A stretch of 64,000 nucleotides of DNA from Effrenium voratum. Taxonomy: Eukaryota; Sar; Dinophyceae; Suessiales; Symbiodiniaceae. Positions 24,700 to 36,299 of this stretch are shown one piece after another (within the stretch, counting starts at the first letter, position 1; every line of letters starts with the position of its first letter). The notes under the pieces are model-generated. The model searched no databases. It had not been told where the DNA came from and worked only from the letters and a program-made list of their open reading frames with translations. The DNA is taken from positions 462,691-526,690 of the forward strand of contig CAUJNA010003297.1 of assembly GCA_963377175.1 (NCBI GenBank). Direction: 5' to 3'. Made by a program: the position numbers and the translations under genes.

Positions 24700-26450
24700 A
24701 TTCAAAGAACGTGTGTTTTGCACTTTTGGCACCCAAAAACTGCAAAACACACACTCTTTGGAACAGCCGTCCATTTCTGGGGCCCTGTTTCAAACAACGT
24801 GTTTTTGAGCTTTTTGGCGCCCAAAAACTGCAAAACACGCGTTCTTTGGAACAGCCGTCCATTAGCTCCTTGCAAGCTGCTTATAAAGCTCCAAATGCAG
24901 CTCCTGAAAGAGCTCCTCACAAAGCTCCTTATAAGGAGCTTTGTGAGGAGCTCTTTCAGGAGCTGTATTTGGAGAAAGCTCAGGAGCTCTTTAAAAACCT
25001 TTGTGAAGAGCTTTATAAGGAGCTTGTAAGGAGCTAATGGACGGCTGTTCCAAAGAACGTGTGTTTTGCAGTTTTTGGGCGCCAAAAAGCTCAAAACACA
25101 CGTTGTTGAAACAGGGCCTCAGGAATGGACGGCTGTTTCAAAGAACGTGTGTTTTGCAGTTTTTGGGCGCCAAAAAGCTCAAAACACACGTTCTTTGAAA
25201 CAGGGCCCCAGAAAGTCCAGGAGCTTTATAAGGAGCCTTGTGAAGAGCTTTATAAGGAGCTTGTAAGGAGCTAATGGACGGCTGTTCGAAATGGACGGCT
25301 GTTTCAAAGAACGTGTGTTTTGCAGTTTTTGGGCGCCAAAAAGCTCAAAACACACGTTCTTTGAAACAGGGCCCCAGAAGTTCAGGAGCTTTGTGAGGAG
25401 CTCTTTGAGGAGCTGTATTTGGAGCTTTATAAGGAGCCTTGTGAAGAGAGCTCTTCACAAGGCTCCTTATAAAGCTCCAAATACAGCTCCTGAAAGAGCT
25501 CCTCACAAAGCTCCTTATAAAGCTCCTGAACTTTCTGGGGCCCTGTTTCAAAGAACGTGTGTTTTGAGTTTTTTGGCGCCCAAAAGCTGCAAACACACGT
25601 TCTTTGAAACAGCCGTCCATTTCTGGGGCCCTGTTTCAAAGAACGTGTGTTTTGAGCTTTTTGGCGCCCAAAAACTGCAAAACACATGTTCTTTGGAACA
25701 GCCGTCCATTAGCTCCTTACAAGCTCCTTATAAAGCTCTTCACAAGGCTCCTTATAAAGCTCCAAATACAGCTCCTCACAAAGCTCCTTATGAAGCTTCT
25801 GAACTTTCTGGGGCCCTGTTTCAAAGAACGTGTGTTTTGAGCTTTTTGGCGCCCAAAAACTGCAAAACACGCGTTCTTCGGAACAGCCGTCCATTTGCTC
25901 CTTACAAGCTCCTTATAAGGAGCTTTGTGAGGAGCTCTTTCAGGAGCTGTATTTGGAGCTTTATAAGGAGCCTTGTGAAGAGCTTTATAAGGAGCTTGTA
26001 AGGAGCTAATGGACGGCTGTTCGAAATGGACGGCTGTTTCAACGAACGTGTATTTTGCAGTTTTTGGGCGCCAAAAAGCTCAAAACACACGTTCTTTGAA
26101 ACAGGGCCCCAGAAATGGACGGCTGTTTCAAAGAACGTGTGTTTTGCAGTTGTTGGGCGCCAAAAAGCTCAAAACACACGTTCTTTGAACAGGGCCCCAG
26201 AAAGTCCAGGAGCTTTATAAGGAGCTTTGTGAGGAGCTCTTTCAGGAGCTGCATTTGGAGCTTTACAAGGAGCCTTGTGAAGAGCTTTATAAGGAGCTTG
26301 TAAGGAGGTAATGGACGGCTTTTTGGGCGCCAAAAAGCTCAAAACACACGTTCTTTGAAACATTTGTAACAGGGCCCCAGAAAGTTCAGGTGTGTTTTGA
26401 GCTTTTTGGCCCCCCAAAAGTGCAAAACACACGTTCTTTGGAGCAGCCGC
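24700..26450. repeat. Foldback satellite array of inverted units
   Basis: About twelve copies of a hairpin unit of about 65 bp: arms TTTCAAAGAACGTGTGTTTT and its inverse flank a GGCGCC centre. Copies start near 24707, 24789, 25044, 25134, 25301, 25545, 25633, 25820, 26035, 26126 and, partial, 26320 and 26388. Between them lie segments built from AGCTCCTTATAA-type units in either orientation. Each hairpin is itself a palindrome, and the whole array is further arranged in opposing orientation. Repeated open frames on both strands containing 'KERVFCSFWAPKSSKHTFFE' or its relatives are by-products of the palindromic unit and are not called as genes. Confidence 0.95.
25291..25620. repeat. Near-perfect palindrome of ~330 bp
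   Basis: Left arm 25291-25448 and right arm 25451-25620 are inverse copies around two bases at 25449-25450. The arms begin and end with ATGGACGGCTGTTTCAAAG and its complement. The right arm has about 12 extra bases (one more TTATAAAGCTCC unit) and a few substitutions. Confidence 0.93.
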
Positions 26451-26572
26451 ATGGACCAAAATTCTTTATCGTGGTATGAACCTTTTTTATTTGTCTTGGT
26501 ATGAAGCTCAATTATTTATCACTGTTATTTTTGTTTTTGTCGCTGTTATTGAAGTCTTGTCGTGGAAGGTAC

Positions 26573-26737
26573 CTCCCCTGCATCTCCGGGTCTCAGTGTC
26601 CTCCGCAACGAAGGGGAAGAGGCTGATGAACATGGACTCGTCGATGGTGACCATGCGAGTCATCAGAGACATGGCGGCCTCCGGCTCGTCGCTCTGCTGG
26701 AGGTCCTGGCTTTCAGCGCGCAATTTCAAGCCGTTGC
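26573..26737 (-). CDS. Exon, unidentified protein
   Basis: Between TTTGGAG and a GTACCT donor the frame reads 'NGLKLRAESQDLQQSDEPEA', then 'AMSLMTRMVTIDESMFISLF' and 'PFVAEDTETRRCRG', exactly 165 bp. Codon choice and composition are protein-like. It may be an upstream exon of the ankyrin gene, in which case the satellite lies in its intron; this is not proven. Confidence 0.55.
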
Positions 26738-26756
26738 CTCCAAATTGTCTTTAAAT

Positions 26757-26836
26757 AGAAAATGGTGCCTGTTCCTTTGGCGTCCCTTTAAAACCACCCC
26801 AAAAAGGGCACCCGCCAAAAACAGACACACCCCAAT
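26757..26836 (+). repeat. Copy of a dispersed ~70-bp repeat
   Basis: Reads ATGGTGCCTGTTCCTTTGG, then TCCCTTTAAAACCACCCC, then CCAAAAACAGACACACCCC. An inverse copy lies about 75 bp further on at 26908-26976. Confidence 0.6.
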
Positions 26837-26907
26837 GGAGGATCCCCGGAAATGAGTCTGGTGCCGCGTGAGCTTCGCTCCAAATCAGCGCTCAGATCGT
26901 TAGGATA

Positions 26908-26976
26908 AGTGTAGGGGTGCGTGTCTTTTTTGGAGGATACCCTTTTCACCTTGGTTCAAACGGACACCAAAAGGGC
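26908..26976 (-). repeat. Inverse copy of the dispersed repeat
   Basis: On the minus strand it reads CCCTTTTGGTGTCCGTTTG through AAAAGGGTATCCTCC to AAAAAAGACACGCACCCC, matching the neighbouring plus copy and thus forming an inverted pair. Confidence 0.6.
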
Positions 26977-27475
26977 AACCAACACTTGTTGGATCCCCTA
27001 TTTTGACTCATACCCACGTGTTTCCATGTGATATCCCTTGATCCAAACAAGGAACACACTCTCGACAACAACTGGGAACATATCCAGCATGGTAGTTGGT
27101 GCATGCTTTGCCTTACGGGCGCAAAGCGACAACACATGCCGGCCACATCAACCATGCTATACAGAACAAAGCCAAGCCAACACGCCAAGCTACGGTCCGT
27201 AATCCATTCTGGCCACGGCCATTACAATATTCAATCTGGCTGTTGGACAACAAGAAAAGCCCGATCCCTCGACGGACTGGACCACAACCAAGACCCTTTG
27301 CTTTTGTCTTCCACCAAGCACATCCAAAAACCAAGACGTGTTTGGAGAAAATCCCATAAGGCTCAGCACCAAAGCAAGAAAAGCCACCCCCTTCTTTTCC
27401 GCCCTTAAATATTTAAAGGAACACCCCTTTGTTTTTGGAGCTTTAAAACACAAGGCCTCCAGACGCCCATGTCAC

Positions 27476-27592
27476 CCCGCCTCCAGCTGCGCCGCCGCCT
27501 CCTCCAGGCGCGGCATCATGCGGATCCGCCCCGGGGGCCGCGGCAGCAGGCCCTCCATGGCGTCGGACACGGGGCGCGTCGGCCGCCGACGG
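27476..27592 (-). CDS. GC-rich exon, unidentified protein
   Basis: After TTTTTGGTCAAG the frame reads 'RRRPTRPVSDAMEGLLPRPP', then 'GRIRMMPRLEEAAAQLEA', ending at a GTGACA donor or, alternatively, at GAG|GC a few bases earlier. Other frames are Ala/Gly low complexity. Confidence 0.45.
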
Positions 27593-28006
27593 CTTGACCA
27601 AAAAGACGGGCTGGTGGCTCAGCTGTTGTGGCCGGGTTGAAAGTTGGAGAACGTATCGAAGGAGAAAGATCCTCGCATCCGTTGATGTTGCACGCTCATG
27701 TTCGGACCGAAAGGGCAATTGAGTTTGCATCAACATGGCACTCCTGCCATGCCTAATCAAAGACCTCCGGCCTCAAGAAAGCCACATTTGGCATGTGTGG
27801 TAGTGGCAAATTGACGCACGAGGCAACAAAATCAAATCGGCTCACGAGAAGCACGGCTTCACCTGATCTTTCAACAAGCTGATTACAAAAAGTTCTTTCT
27901 CAAACACAACAGATTTGTGTGCTAGAAAACTCAGCCTCTCCCGAATTCAAGGGGCTTGAGTTTGGGAGGCTCAGCCTGTGGGCAGCTTCGCGATTGGGCT
28001 GCCCGG

Positions 28007-29501
28007 CGCCAACGTCTTGCCGCTGCCGCTCTTGGCGATGCCAATGAGGTCGTGGCCAGCGCTGAGGATGGGCCAACACTGTGCCTCGTGCCGAACACGA
28101 TGCCGAACATGATGCAAGCAGCGGCATGTGGCGGACCTGGTCCTCCTCGACCACGTAACAACAAACCAGCCCAAAACCTAAAGACCTGCAGATCAGAGAG
28201 AAGCAAGGTAACCTCGGTTTGTTTCTGTCCAGTTTCATTCAGTAATGAACGAAGGTCCTAGTGCGCGATCGTCTCCAAGATCTTCCTAGTTGCCTGACCC
28301 TACGGGAATCCTGTTTGGGGTTGACCATTTCTAGTGAGGAATCCGCCAAAGAACAAGGGCAAACAGGTGAAATCCACTGCCCTGAGTCTTCCCATAGGCC
28401 GGTCAACCCGCGCACGAACCTGCCTTGCCTGGATGGGCGTGGGCGCCGTGAAGTTGGCGTCCTTGATCTCCTTCAAGACAGCCGCCGGGAGCCCTGCCGC
28501 CTGGCGGAAACCGCAGGCGTTGGGCGTAAGGCAACCCGGAGATGGTCAGTGCGGGGTGGTGAATGGCAGTCCGCTACGTAAAGTGAGATGTAGATTGGCT
28601 TGATTACGGGGCGTCGCAAGGACCACACCCTAGGCTGACTTGTTGTTCCGCTAACACGGTTCTTATTCGGCTGCCCCTACATTCTCGAGCAAACCAGGCA
28701 GTAGAAATGGCCAATAAGGTGTTGGGCGCGCTCACGTGTCAAAGCGCCTGCGGTTACATGAATTAGCTTGGTGTTGCTTCCCACTGCACTCCAACTAGCA
28801 CAACCCGACTTGCCCCAATAATTTGGCTTAGCAGCAGAAAGGTCAGAATTTCGGGCTCTGAATCATGAGAATGGGATTCAGGTACTTTAGTCATGATTCT
28901 GGGAGAGTCTATGAGTAACTATCTAGCCCCTTCTATTAGGTTACGTGGAACACACGACAAAAGGGAGCACAGGCCCATTTTGTCCCTGGCAGCAGCAACT
29001 GCTTACATTTGGGGCACAATGCAACGTGATGCACATCACACTGCAAGCACTCATTGTGCAGTCTGGGCGCTTTTGGAGACACCAGTCGCACAAAAATGAG
29101 GAGCTCAGTGTCTAGGTGGTAGATTTCCCAGAAGCAAGCAACAACACTTGGATAATCTAGTACAACTAACGCGCTCTCGAACTAGCTCGAAACTGCGAAA
29201 CTGGCCTGCCAGTATGAAAACAGGATGGGGGTCAAATGTTCATCGCCTAAAGCTTGCAAAACTAAGTTTCCAAATGAGTCGGCATACAAAATACAAACGC
29301 TCGCCTCCAGTGCAACTTCATGCTGTCTTGGTGCATATCATGTTGTATTGTGAGACATCCGAATGCCTGTATGCACTGTGGTGCATGGTGCTCAAAGTTT
29401 GTTTTGCGTGCATGGTCCTGTGCGTTGTCTCCCTTGGCTCGTCTGCCCGCCTCGAACTCCTGAATGGGCGTCGGAACTTGACCGCTGAAGGAGCTTATGA
29501 C
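28007..29501 (-). CDS. DEAD-box ATP-dependent RNA helicase, N-terminal core exons
   Basis: Exons 29501-29451, 28500-28429 and 28084-about 28007. The first reads 'SSFSGQVPTPIQEFE', the usual lead-in to the core. The second begins 'AAGLPAAVLKEIKDANF' and ends in the Q-motif 'FTAPTPIQ'. The third reads 'AQCWPILSAGHDLIGIAKSG' and completes motif I (GxxxxGKT as 'AKSGSGKTL'). Both introns have GC donors (GAG|GC, CAG|GC) and AG acceptors, and both junctions are phase 0, so the joined protein aligns without gaps to DDX5/DBP2- and plant RH14-like helicases, which unwind RNA in ribosome assembly, splicing or decay. No exon with PTREL (motif Ia), DEAD (motif II), SAT or the second RecA lobe was found downstream; frame three stops at 27976 if unspliced. 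The gene may be interrupted, or its later exons missed. Confidence 0.8.
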
Positions 29502-30141
29502 CTGGTGGCAATGAGCTGAGGCCGATCCCACAAAGTTGCTGGTTCCTGAACAGTCCAATTGATGTCTTCATCAGTTCAGTAATCTATTTGGGATTTGCAT
29601 TAGAGCAAGGGATTTTGTTTTTGACCAACCTCCGTTTGGTGTTACCCTGAAGGGCCCCGGCGCAAGGCTAGGACTAAAACTTCTGTTGCGTTTCTGAGAA
29701 ATCACAAAGGTACCAGTTGAATGCGCAGCCACCGGGACGTGTCACTTTGGGCTCGCCTTCATCTCGTGCTTCTGCCGGTACTCCTGGCAGTCCGAGCTGA
29801 GCTGTCAAAATACATCAAACTATGTGAAATCTACGGCTGCAGAGCACGGCCAACATCCGCAGCCGAAGATCTGAAACCACCCAGCGCCTGGGCCTTGCGG
29901 CTCCCGGAGTTGGAGGGCCTGCGCAGCGGATGTAGGTCTTTTGAGTCCCTTGCAAGGATGGTAGCATGGGTACGACGGATTCCTACGCATGGCTGACATG
30001 GCTGGTTGAATCACCTGAACCACCTGGATCCCATGGAGCAGCAAGGGGACAGCACTAGGGCAAGCCCATAGATGGGCCAAAGGAAAGCCACGAACAACTC
30101 TACGAGATGGCGGGGTAACATATTGTCCATCAGCTGCATGG

Positions 30142-30233
30142 GGGAACGAGTCCAAGAACGGCCCAGTCCAACGGCAAAGGTCCCGCAGCTCACGACACTT
30201 CCCTTTTGCAAAGCGAGGCAAGCGCCGCCCGTC
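30142..30233 (-). CDS. Possible exon, unidentified
   Basis: After GTTGCAG the frame reads 'GRRLPRFAKGKCRELRDLCR' then 'WTGPFLDSFPH' to a GC donor. Overlapping frames are also open, so support is weak. Confidence 0.3.
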
Positions 30234-30644
30234 TGCAACCGCTGGGCAAGGCTTGCGCAGAGGGCTGACTTCAAACCCGAAGTGTTGGGCAGGCAGGACT
30301 CTTAGGGACTTTAGAGTTCGCTTTACTTTGACATCTGGGTCCGGAAAAATGGAACAATAGAAGCACTCCAAGAGCAAGGTCCAAAGAGGAATGGGAGGCA
30401 TATATTCCAATTGCTCACCCTAGTTATTGATGTTGATCAACTTGCTTGTGATTCTGAGCAAATATCCCACAGTTTGCAGTTGCAGGGAGCGGCTTCGGTT
30501 GACGTGGTCCCTGTGTTTCGTGCGAATCCAATAAGTGACATGGGACATGGGCATAGATCTCAATTAGGGACCTGTTGATGGACATCGTTATGCGGGGATT
30601 CATGCGACTTGGTTCCTGATTCGAAAATCCATAGCACATTTCAC

Positions 30645-30722
30645 TTGGCCATTGCCCCGAACAGTCTCTTGGGGGTCCTCGTGCGCGCGGAAAAGCCCTT
30701 CTGCCACAGCGAGATGGCGGCA
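30645..30722 (-). CDS. Exon, unidentified protein
   Basis: Bounded by CACCAG and a GTGAAA donor. Reads 'CRHLAVAEGLFRAHEDPQET' then 'VRGNGQ'. A plus frame across the same bases is open too. Confidence 0.4.
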
Positions 30723-31167
30723 CTGGTGGGGTGTCTCGACGCCAGTCAGAAGCCCATGCGGGCTGGAGTGCTGGTGTGGCTAGACCAGGGAGAGCTGATC
30801 ATGTTGATCGGTTCAAGCGCTTGTAAGGCTAACGGGAGCAAGTAGACTACTAGGCTACCACCAGTAGGCAACTTGCACAGAACAACTTCTAAAACAAGAG
30901 CAGATTGCAAGCACTAGAACAGCAGCTCTGTCCTTCTGTCCTGGGCCAGCCAAGCTGTCTTCCCAGAACTGTTTCTGATCCAGAGAGCAGGACTTTGTAC
31001 ATCTCACCATTCTCAGCGTTGCTCCAAATATGCTGGCCTTGAAGGGCAAAGCTGTTCTACAAGTAAGGCAACAAAAGGAACTCAGTCAGTTTTTTTCTTT
31101 TTTGGAGCAACCCAATTCCTCTTCCAAGGCCAAAAGCGTCGTCTCCGACTGCGTGTCACTCGCTCAC

Positions 31168-31259
31168 AAAAACCACCGGGCGGTGCGGGCTGGGCTGGGG
31201 CCTCGAAGGATTCATGGCTCCAGGGCTCGACTTCAATGCAGAACTCACCAGGGGCGACA
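31168..31259 (-). CDS. Exon, unidentified protein
   Basis: Bounded by TGTCAAG and a GTGAGC donor. Reads 'VAPGEFCIEVEPWSHESFEA' then 'PAQPAPPGGF'. Confidence 0.4.
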
Positions 31260-31264
31260 CTTGA

Positions 31265-33710
31265 CAACTCACCATGTTTGAACAACATGGGTTCCGTTGA
31301 ATGAGTTCTTGGTGCAAACTGGAACATGAGGTTTACTGGTTCTATCTTTCTACTATAAACAAACGACTCTAGCATGCTACACATGACGGTCCTTTGGTGC
31401 AAGCTGGAACCAACTTCTTCGAACCCGGGTCCCTGGAGGGACGAGCATTGTATCACGACTGCCCAGCACAGATTGCTTTCCAAAGACAGCTGCTTGCAAA
31501 ATACCATCCATTGTGACGAAAGCATTGCAAACACCAACATATTTTAAAGTTTGTCTAACGAGACCCCCCCAATATGCGAACGTGCCGCCTTCTCATGGAA
31601 AGGACATTCTACCACTTGCTTGCATGATCCATGCCCCCCCAAATGCCACTGAGTCATACTATGTTCCCAACGTTGAAACATTCAACCACAGTACACCAGT
31701 ACTGTGGATTCTCTTCTGTCCTGCCCTAAGCAGCCGAGGTCCCGACTTCATCCGGAAGATGCTGCAGGAACCTTGGCATCCCAAGGCCCAAGGCATGGGC
31801 ATTTTGCGGCCCTTCCGTGGATATCCTTTGAGGCTCTCACATGAAAGAAGACAGAATCGATGTATCCTAGGGGAGTCGCTAACCGCTAACCATTCCATCA
31901 ACCTCCAACGGCTTGAAAGGGCAAATGATGGCCAATGATTTACTGTAGCCGATGCCTTGACATGTACGTTTGGCAGCCTTTGCATGATGACGCGGCATGC
32001 GTCAAGTGCCTGACCGGCGCAAAGGCATTGACGAAAATGCTGATTGTTGGCAGCAAAGCATCGGATTGGATCATGTGGACTTGAGGCGGGGCTTTGGCTT
32101 TCAAGCGCGTAGCTTCTGAACGGCTGGAAACACCCCAAAGCGTCTGCAATTGGGGTCGTGCCGAAGCAGCGCAGCATTCGAGAAAACCGAACAAAGTAGT
32201 TCGGAAGTGATGGAGAGCAAGCCAGGCCGAATCAATGCGAAGTCATCTAGTCCATTGACACGAGCCAAGTGTGCCTTTGCGCAAGCCAAGCAACGCAAAC
32301 GGCATCGCAGGTTTGGCGGAGGAGGTGTCACAAGTCTGTCCCGAGCGACGCACTACTCATTGCTGGATCACCAGTCGTGCATGCATTGATTGAAACACTG
32401 GTCTGCAAGCAAAGCCGCGACATGTGCAATCATGATGCTGGAATGAAATATCGTTCAGTGTGAGCGCAAGATGCCCGGATAGAAAGTGCAGCGAAACTTG
32501 CCATGCATTCAAAAGATCAAACTGATCATGGTCAAACGTCCAAAAATGCCTTTCATGATGAACAAAAGCCAAACCCCTACAGTCCCCTCAATCTGGGCGA
32601 CAAATGGTGTGCCAAGGTCGGCGGTTCCTAGTACCGGCAGCTGCGAACAAGGACGATGATGCTGACGGCTGACGACGATGATGACAATGATGACGTCTCA
32701 ACACATACAGAAAGAACAAAAAGAACAGGCCCTGTCCTGTCAAAAGCACACCGGTCGAATGGGCAGGCGTCAGAATCACAAAGCCTGTTTTGGTTTCACA
32801 CGCCAGTCCCAACACCTTCCGGTGTTCCATAAGCTCCCTGGCTCGCCAGCGGCTTCACGGGCCGCACGAAGCCACCTGCTTCATGCATCTGTCCAGAGAC
32901 AGGTGTAAGTGTGGTAAGTGTGGTTGTCCTGTTTTGCGAGGCTAACAACTGGTCAAGGAAAACCTGCTCTCCAAATCAACCATGCCCTGGCATACCACAG
33001 GAAGCCTGAAAATCAGCGGCCCCTCAAGTTGCAGCGTGCATGTGACAAGAAGAGTATCCTACCCCGCTCGATATCGAGTTGCTTCCGTGCATCCACAACA
33101 GAACCTCTGCTCATAGGCCTTCATGCAGCTGTGTGGAAACGCAGCTTTGTTCCCCAGATAGCTGAAAGCCACAAAGGGTTCTAACTTCTAATAAATAAGG
33201 GAAAGTGACTTGCGAGATTGACAGCTAGGTGCTGGGGCGTGCAGTTTGGGGTGCTTGTGTAGGTGCTGTTTGGGGTGCTGTTTGAGATGCTGGTGATGAT
33301 GCGGGCACGGTTTTGCGAGATGACTGTTGTTTGCCAGTCGGACAAATCCATATTATGCAGCTATGATCTGCACATATACCGAAGCTGCGATCTAAAGCAG
33401 CCCTCTGGAATTACATGAGATGTCAGTTTGTCTTTATAAGCACCTAGATCGAGCGGTCTTGTCTGATTGAAATAGTATGGCGAATCGCACAACGACTTGG
33501 GTGCAGCGTTGTACTTCACCCACCTAACACCAGGCATTCCCAAGAATAGAAAGCCAGCATCGTCCCGGATAAGGGCGTGACTACACTTGCGATGAACCAA
33601 ATCAACCGCCGTCGGCGGTTATTCTCTTAGACCTCCCCACATTCCACCCCCTCCCCCAACTCCACCCACCCAGGCCACCCCACCCCCCACCCCCCCGCAC
33701 CCCAGCCCAG
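31265..33710. other. No gene recognised
   Basis: About 2.4 kb. A minus frame at about 32101-32260 ('SITSELLCSVFSNAALLRHD') is the only mildly protein-like segment, and it lacks clear boundaries. Confidence 0.4.
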
Positions 33711-33716
33711 CCGCAC

Positions 33717-33792
33717 CTTCCACCTCGGTGCTGCTCCGCTGGCCGAAGCTCTGCAGGCGGCTGCCCGCACTCCGCGCCTGCGCGCGCAGCAC
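33717..33792 (-). CDS. Exon, unidentified protein
   Basis: After TGTGCCAG reads 'VLRAQARSAGSRLQSFGQRS' then 'STEVE' to a GTGCGG donor. A pyrimidine-rich tract (plus strand CCACCC repeats) lies just downstream. Confidence 0.4.
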
Positions 33793-33799
33793 CTGGCAC

Positions 33800-35350
33800 A
33801 CGCCCAACGGCCAACATCCATCGGCTCTTGGGATCCAATGACACGCGCATCGACCCAGAATTTGTGTCTTCCGCGCTCATTGTGAAGAAACACGCCAAGG
33901 GCCACCATGACAATATGGGTGTTGAGCATGCCAGAAGCCGCACGGGAAACATGATACCTGGTTGGGTCCCCAAAGTCTTTGTTTCATGCTGCCTTTGCAG
34001 GAGTGCAAAAAAAGGGTGTAACAAACTTTGCCTTCCGGAATCAACGCATGGCTTGGCAGCTTCTATTCCCAGCCGGGGCAGGCAAACGGAGTGAGAAGGG
34101 CAGGGTGAGACATTGGTTGCACGAACTCATCTGGACCAGTCACAATACTCGAAGCGTAAAATAAGATGTTAAATACATCTTAAATTTAAATCATTTGATC
34201 GACCAGAACCCGTGGCCAATCACGCCTCGAAGCTCACCTCGTTGTTTTGTGCTGACGTTGTGGCAATATCCTGCGTTCGGGCCGTTGATGTCAGTGGTAT
34301 GGCTGAACGCACCGGGTGTAAATGAACTCTTGGCCTGATCATTCAGAGACAAGGTAACGAGTGATACTTAACAAAGCACAGGTTGATGTGCACTCCGCAA
34401 ACTTGGTTGTTGCTGTCATGCTTCAAAACCTGCCGCTTTCAAAATCGAAAGTTATCTTGGCTCTAGTCCCCCTTCCCTCAATGAAGACAAGACATACAAG
34501 ATTGCCCGGTTGAAAGCATCAATAATGTTGAAGAAGTTTGCATATAAAGCTAATAATTTGCAGTCTTACAGGATGAACGACTTGGCACGAAGGCTCACGC
34601 CATCAACTCTCTGAAGGCTCGGACTCTTCTCGCACCATCTGTGCTGCCAGATATGAAGAGGTAAGCACCTCCACAAGGATGGCTGCAGGTTCCGCTCAGT
34701 TTCCACCTACCGCTGTATGAGAGCTCCGCGACGTGCGCCGTGGTTGGCTTTTGTGCCACATTTGCTGCTTATTGTTTCATAATTACACGTTGGAAGCGCA
34801 CATTGATGGGCCTGATGTGCGTTGCATACAGCAATCTGATGCGGGAGGCGCAGGGCAACACTATGTTACAGCACAACTGGTGAGCAATTGAGCTTGCTTC
34901 GTTGGACTATGGCTGGCTGCCGAAAGCTTGGAACCTTCCTGTGGCTCTGCCACCACTACAGGTCCCAAGTGGCTGATTCCCTTTTTGCTTCCTTCAGAGT
35001 GTTGCGCCCTTCGAAACATCCGACACCTTCCCATCCTCTGCCCTCACCAGTTCTCACCTCTCCTGGGCCTCCATTGCAGGCCCCGGGGGCTGGAGTCCCC
35101 GCGGCGCGCGCGGAGCGCTGCGCGGGGCTGTCCGCCCGTCCATGGGCACAATGCCTGGCACAAGCACTTTGGCTCGGAAGCCGAACCGCCACATCAACTG
35201 CCAAGGAATCAATGGCTTCAAAGTCACCTTAAGTATCGCGCGTGTTTCGGCTGTGTCTTGTAGTGATGGACATGCGGTATACTTGGCATCTTGCCACTCA
35301 GCACTCAGCACAGCAAACATAGCAGGGCGCGGCTGCACCTCTTTGCGTTC
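33800..35350. other. No firm gene
   Basis: About 1.5 kb. A GC-rich island at about 35081-35230 follows a good plus-strand acceptor (CCTCCATTGCAG) but is open in several frames on both strands, so neither strand nor product can be decided. Confidence 0.35.
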
Positions 35351-35361
35351 CATGTTCTGTG

Positions 35362-35832
35362 CGTGTGGGTGTGGGCGTGGGTGTGGGTGTGTATATATAT
35401 ATATACATATACATATATATATATATATATTAGTACGCGTGTGTGTGTGTTCGTGTCTTTTGTGTGTTTGTGTTTGTGTGTGTGTGCTTGTGTGTTTGTG
35501 TGTTTGTGTATTTGTGTGGTTGTGTGGTTGTGTGGTTGTGTGAATGTGTGTTTGTGTTTGTGTTTGTGATTGCGTTTGTGTTTGTATTTGTGCTTGTGAG
35601 TGTGTGTCTGTGTGCGTCTTTGTGCGCGTTGGTGTGTTTGTGCGTGTGTTTGTGTGTGTGCTTGTGTGTTCGGAAGTGTGTGTGTGTGAATTCAGCGTGT
35701 GGCTTTGTGTGTGGAAGTGCTTGCGAGTCTGTGTGTGTGTGGAAGTGTGCGTGTGTGTGGGTGTGTGTTTCGTGTTTCTCTGTGTTTGCGTGTGTGTGTG
35801 TGTGGGAGCTTGTGTTTGTGTTTGTGTTTCTA
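35362..35832. repeat. GT-rich simple repeat with a central (TA)n run
   Basis: Plus strand alternates GTGT, TTTGTG and TGCGTG for about 450 bp; (TA)n at about 35392-35431. Open frames of poly-CVCV or poly-HTQT are repeat artefacts. Confidence 0.95.
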
Positions 35833-36299
35833 TGGGCAAATCAAAGCAGGGCTTCCAAACTGGAGTTCTTCTTCATGAGACTCACCCTCGGTAGTCACCC
35901 CTCCTACCGACCAAAAGGAAGTGTAAGCCTGACAAAACTTGCCTCCACAGAACATGACAAGAACATCTTGTAGAACCGAAGTGTCATGTGTGTCCATGCG
36001 CACGCACCTCAATCCACATTACTCCCGCCCTTTCGCGCTGCTAAGACAAACATGTTCAAATCAAGAGAGTTCTTACAGGATTGCGCCACCCCCTAGGCAA
36101 AACATGTTCGAACCACTATGAAACCTTCTTGCGGTTGTTCTTTGAAGTGCACCAGGGGTGGGGTTGCTCAAACCAATCTTTCCAACCATGGCTTTCATAA
36201 GGGCTCGCTCTCTTTAATGTGTAGAACTGCAAAGGCGGATTAGGGCCCAGGCCGTTCAATCGCACCGTCTTCAGCACCTTACAAACGCTGCTGGTGAAT

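Noticed and set aside
24441..26459. Open frames on both strands with a repeated cysteine/phenylalanine peptide, which might suggest a repeat-protein family
   Set aside because: The underlying unit is a palindrome, so both strands give the same peptides; there is no start, splice or codon signal independent of the repeat.
35054..35973. Open frames of poly-TQTQ/HTHT and poly-CVCV of up to 261 codons
   Set aside because: They are readings of a GT/CA simple repeat.
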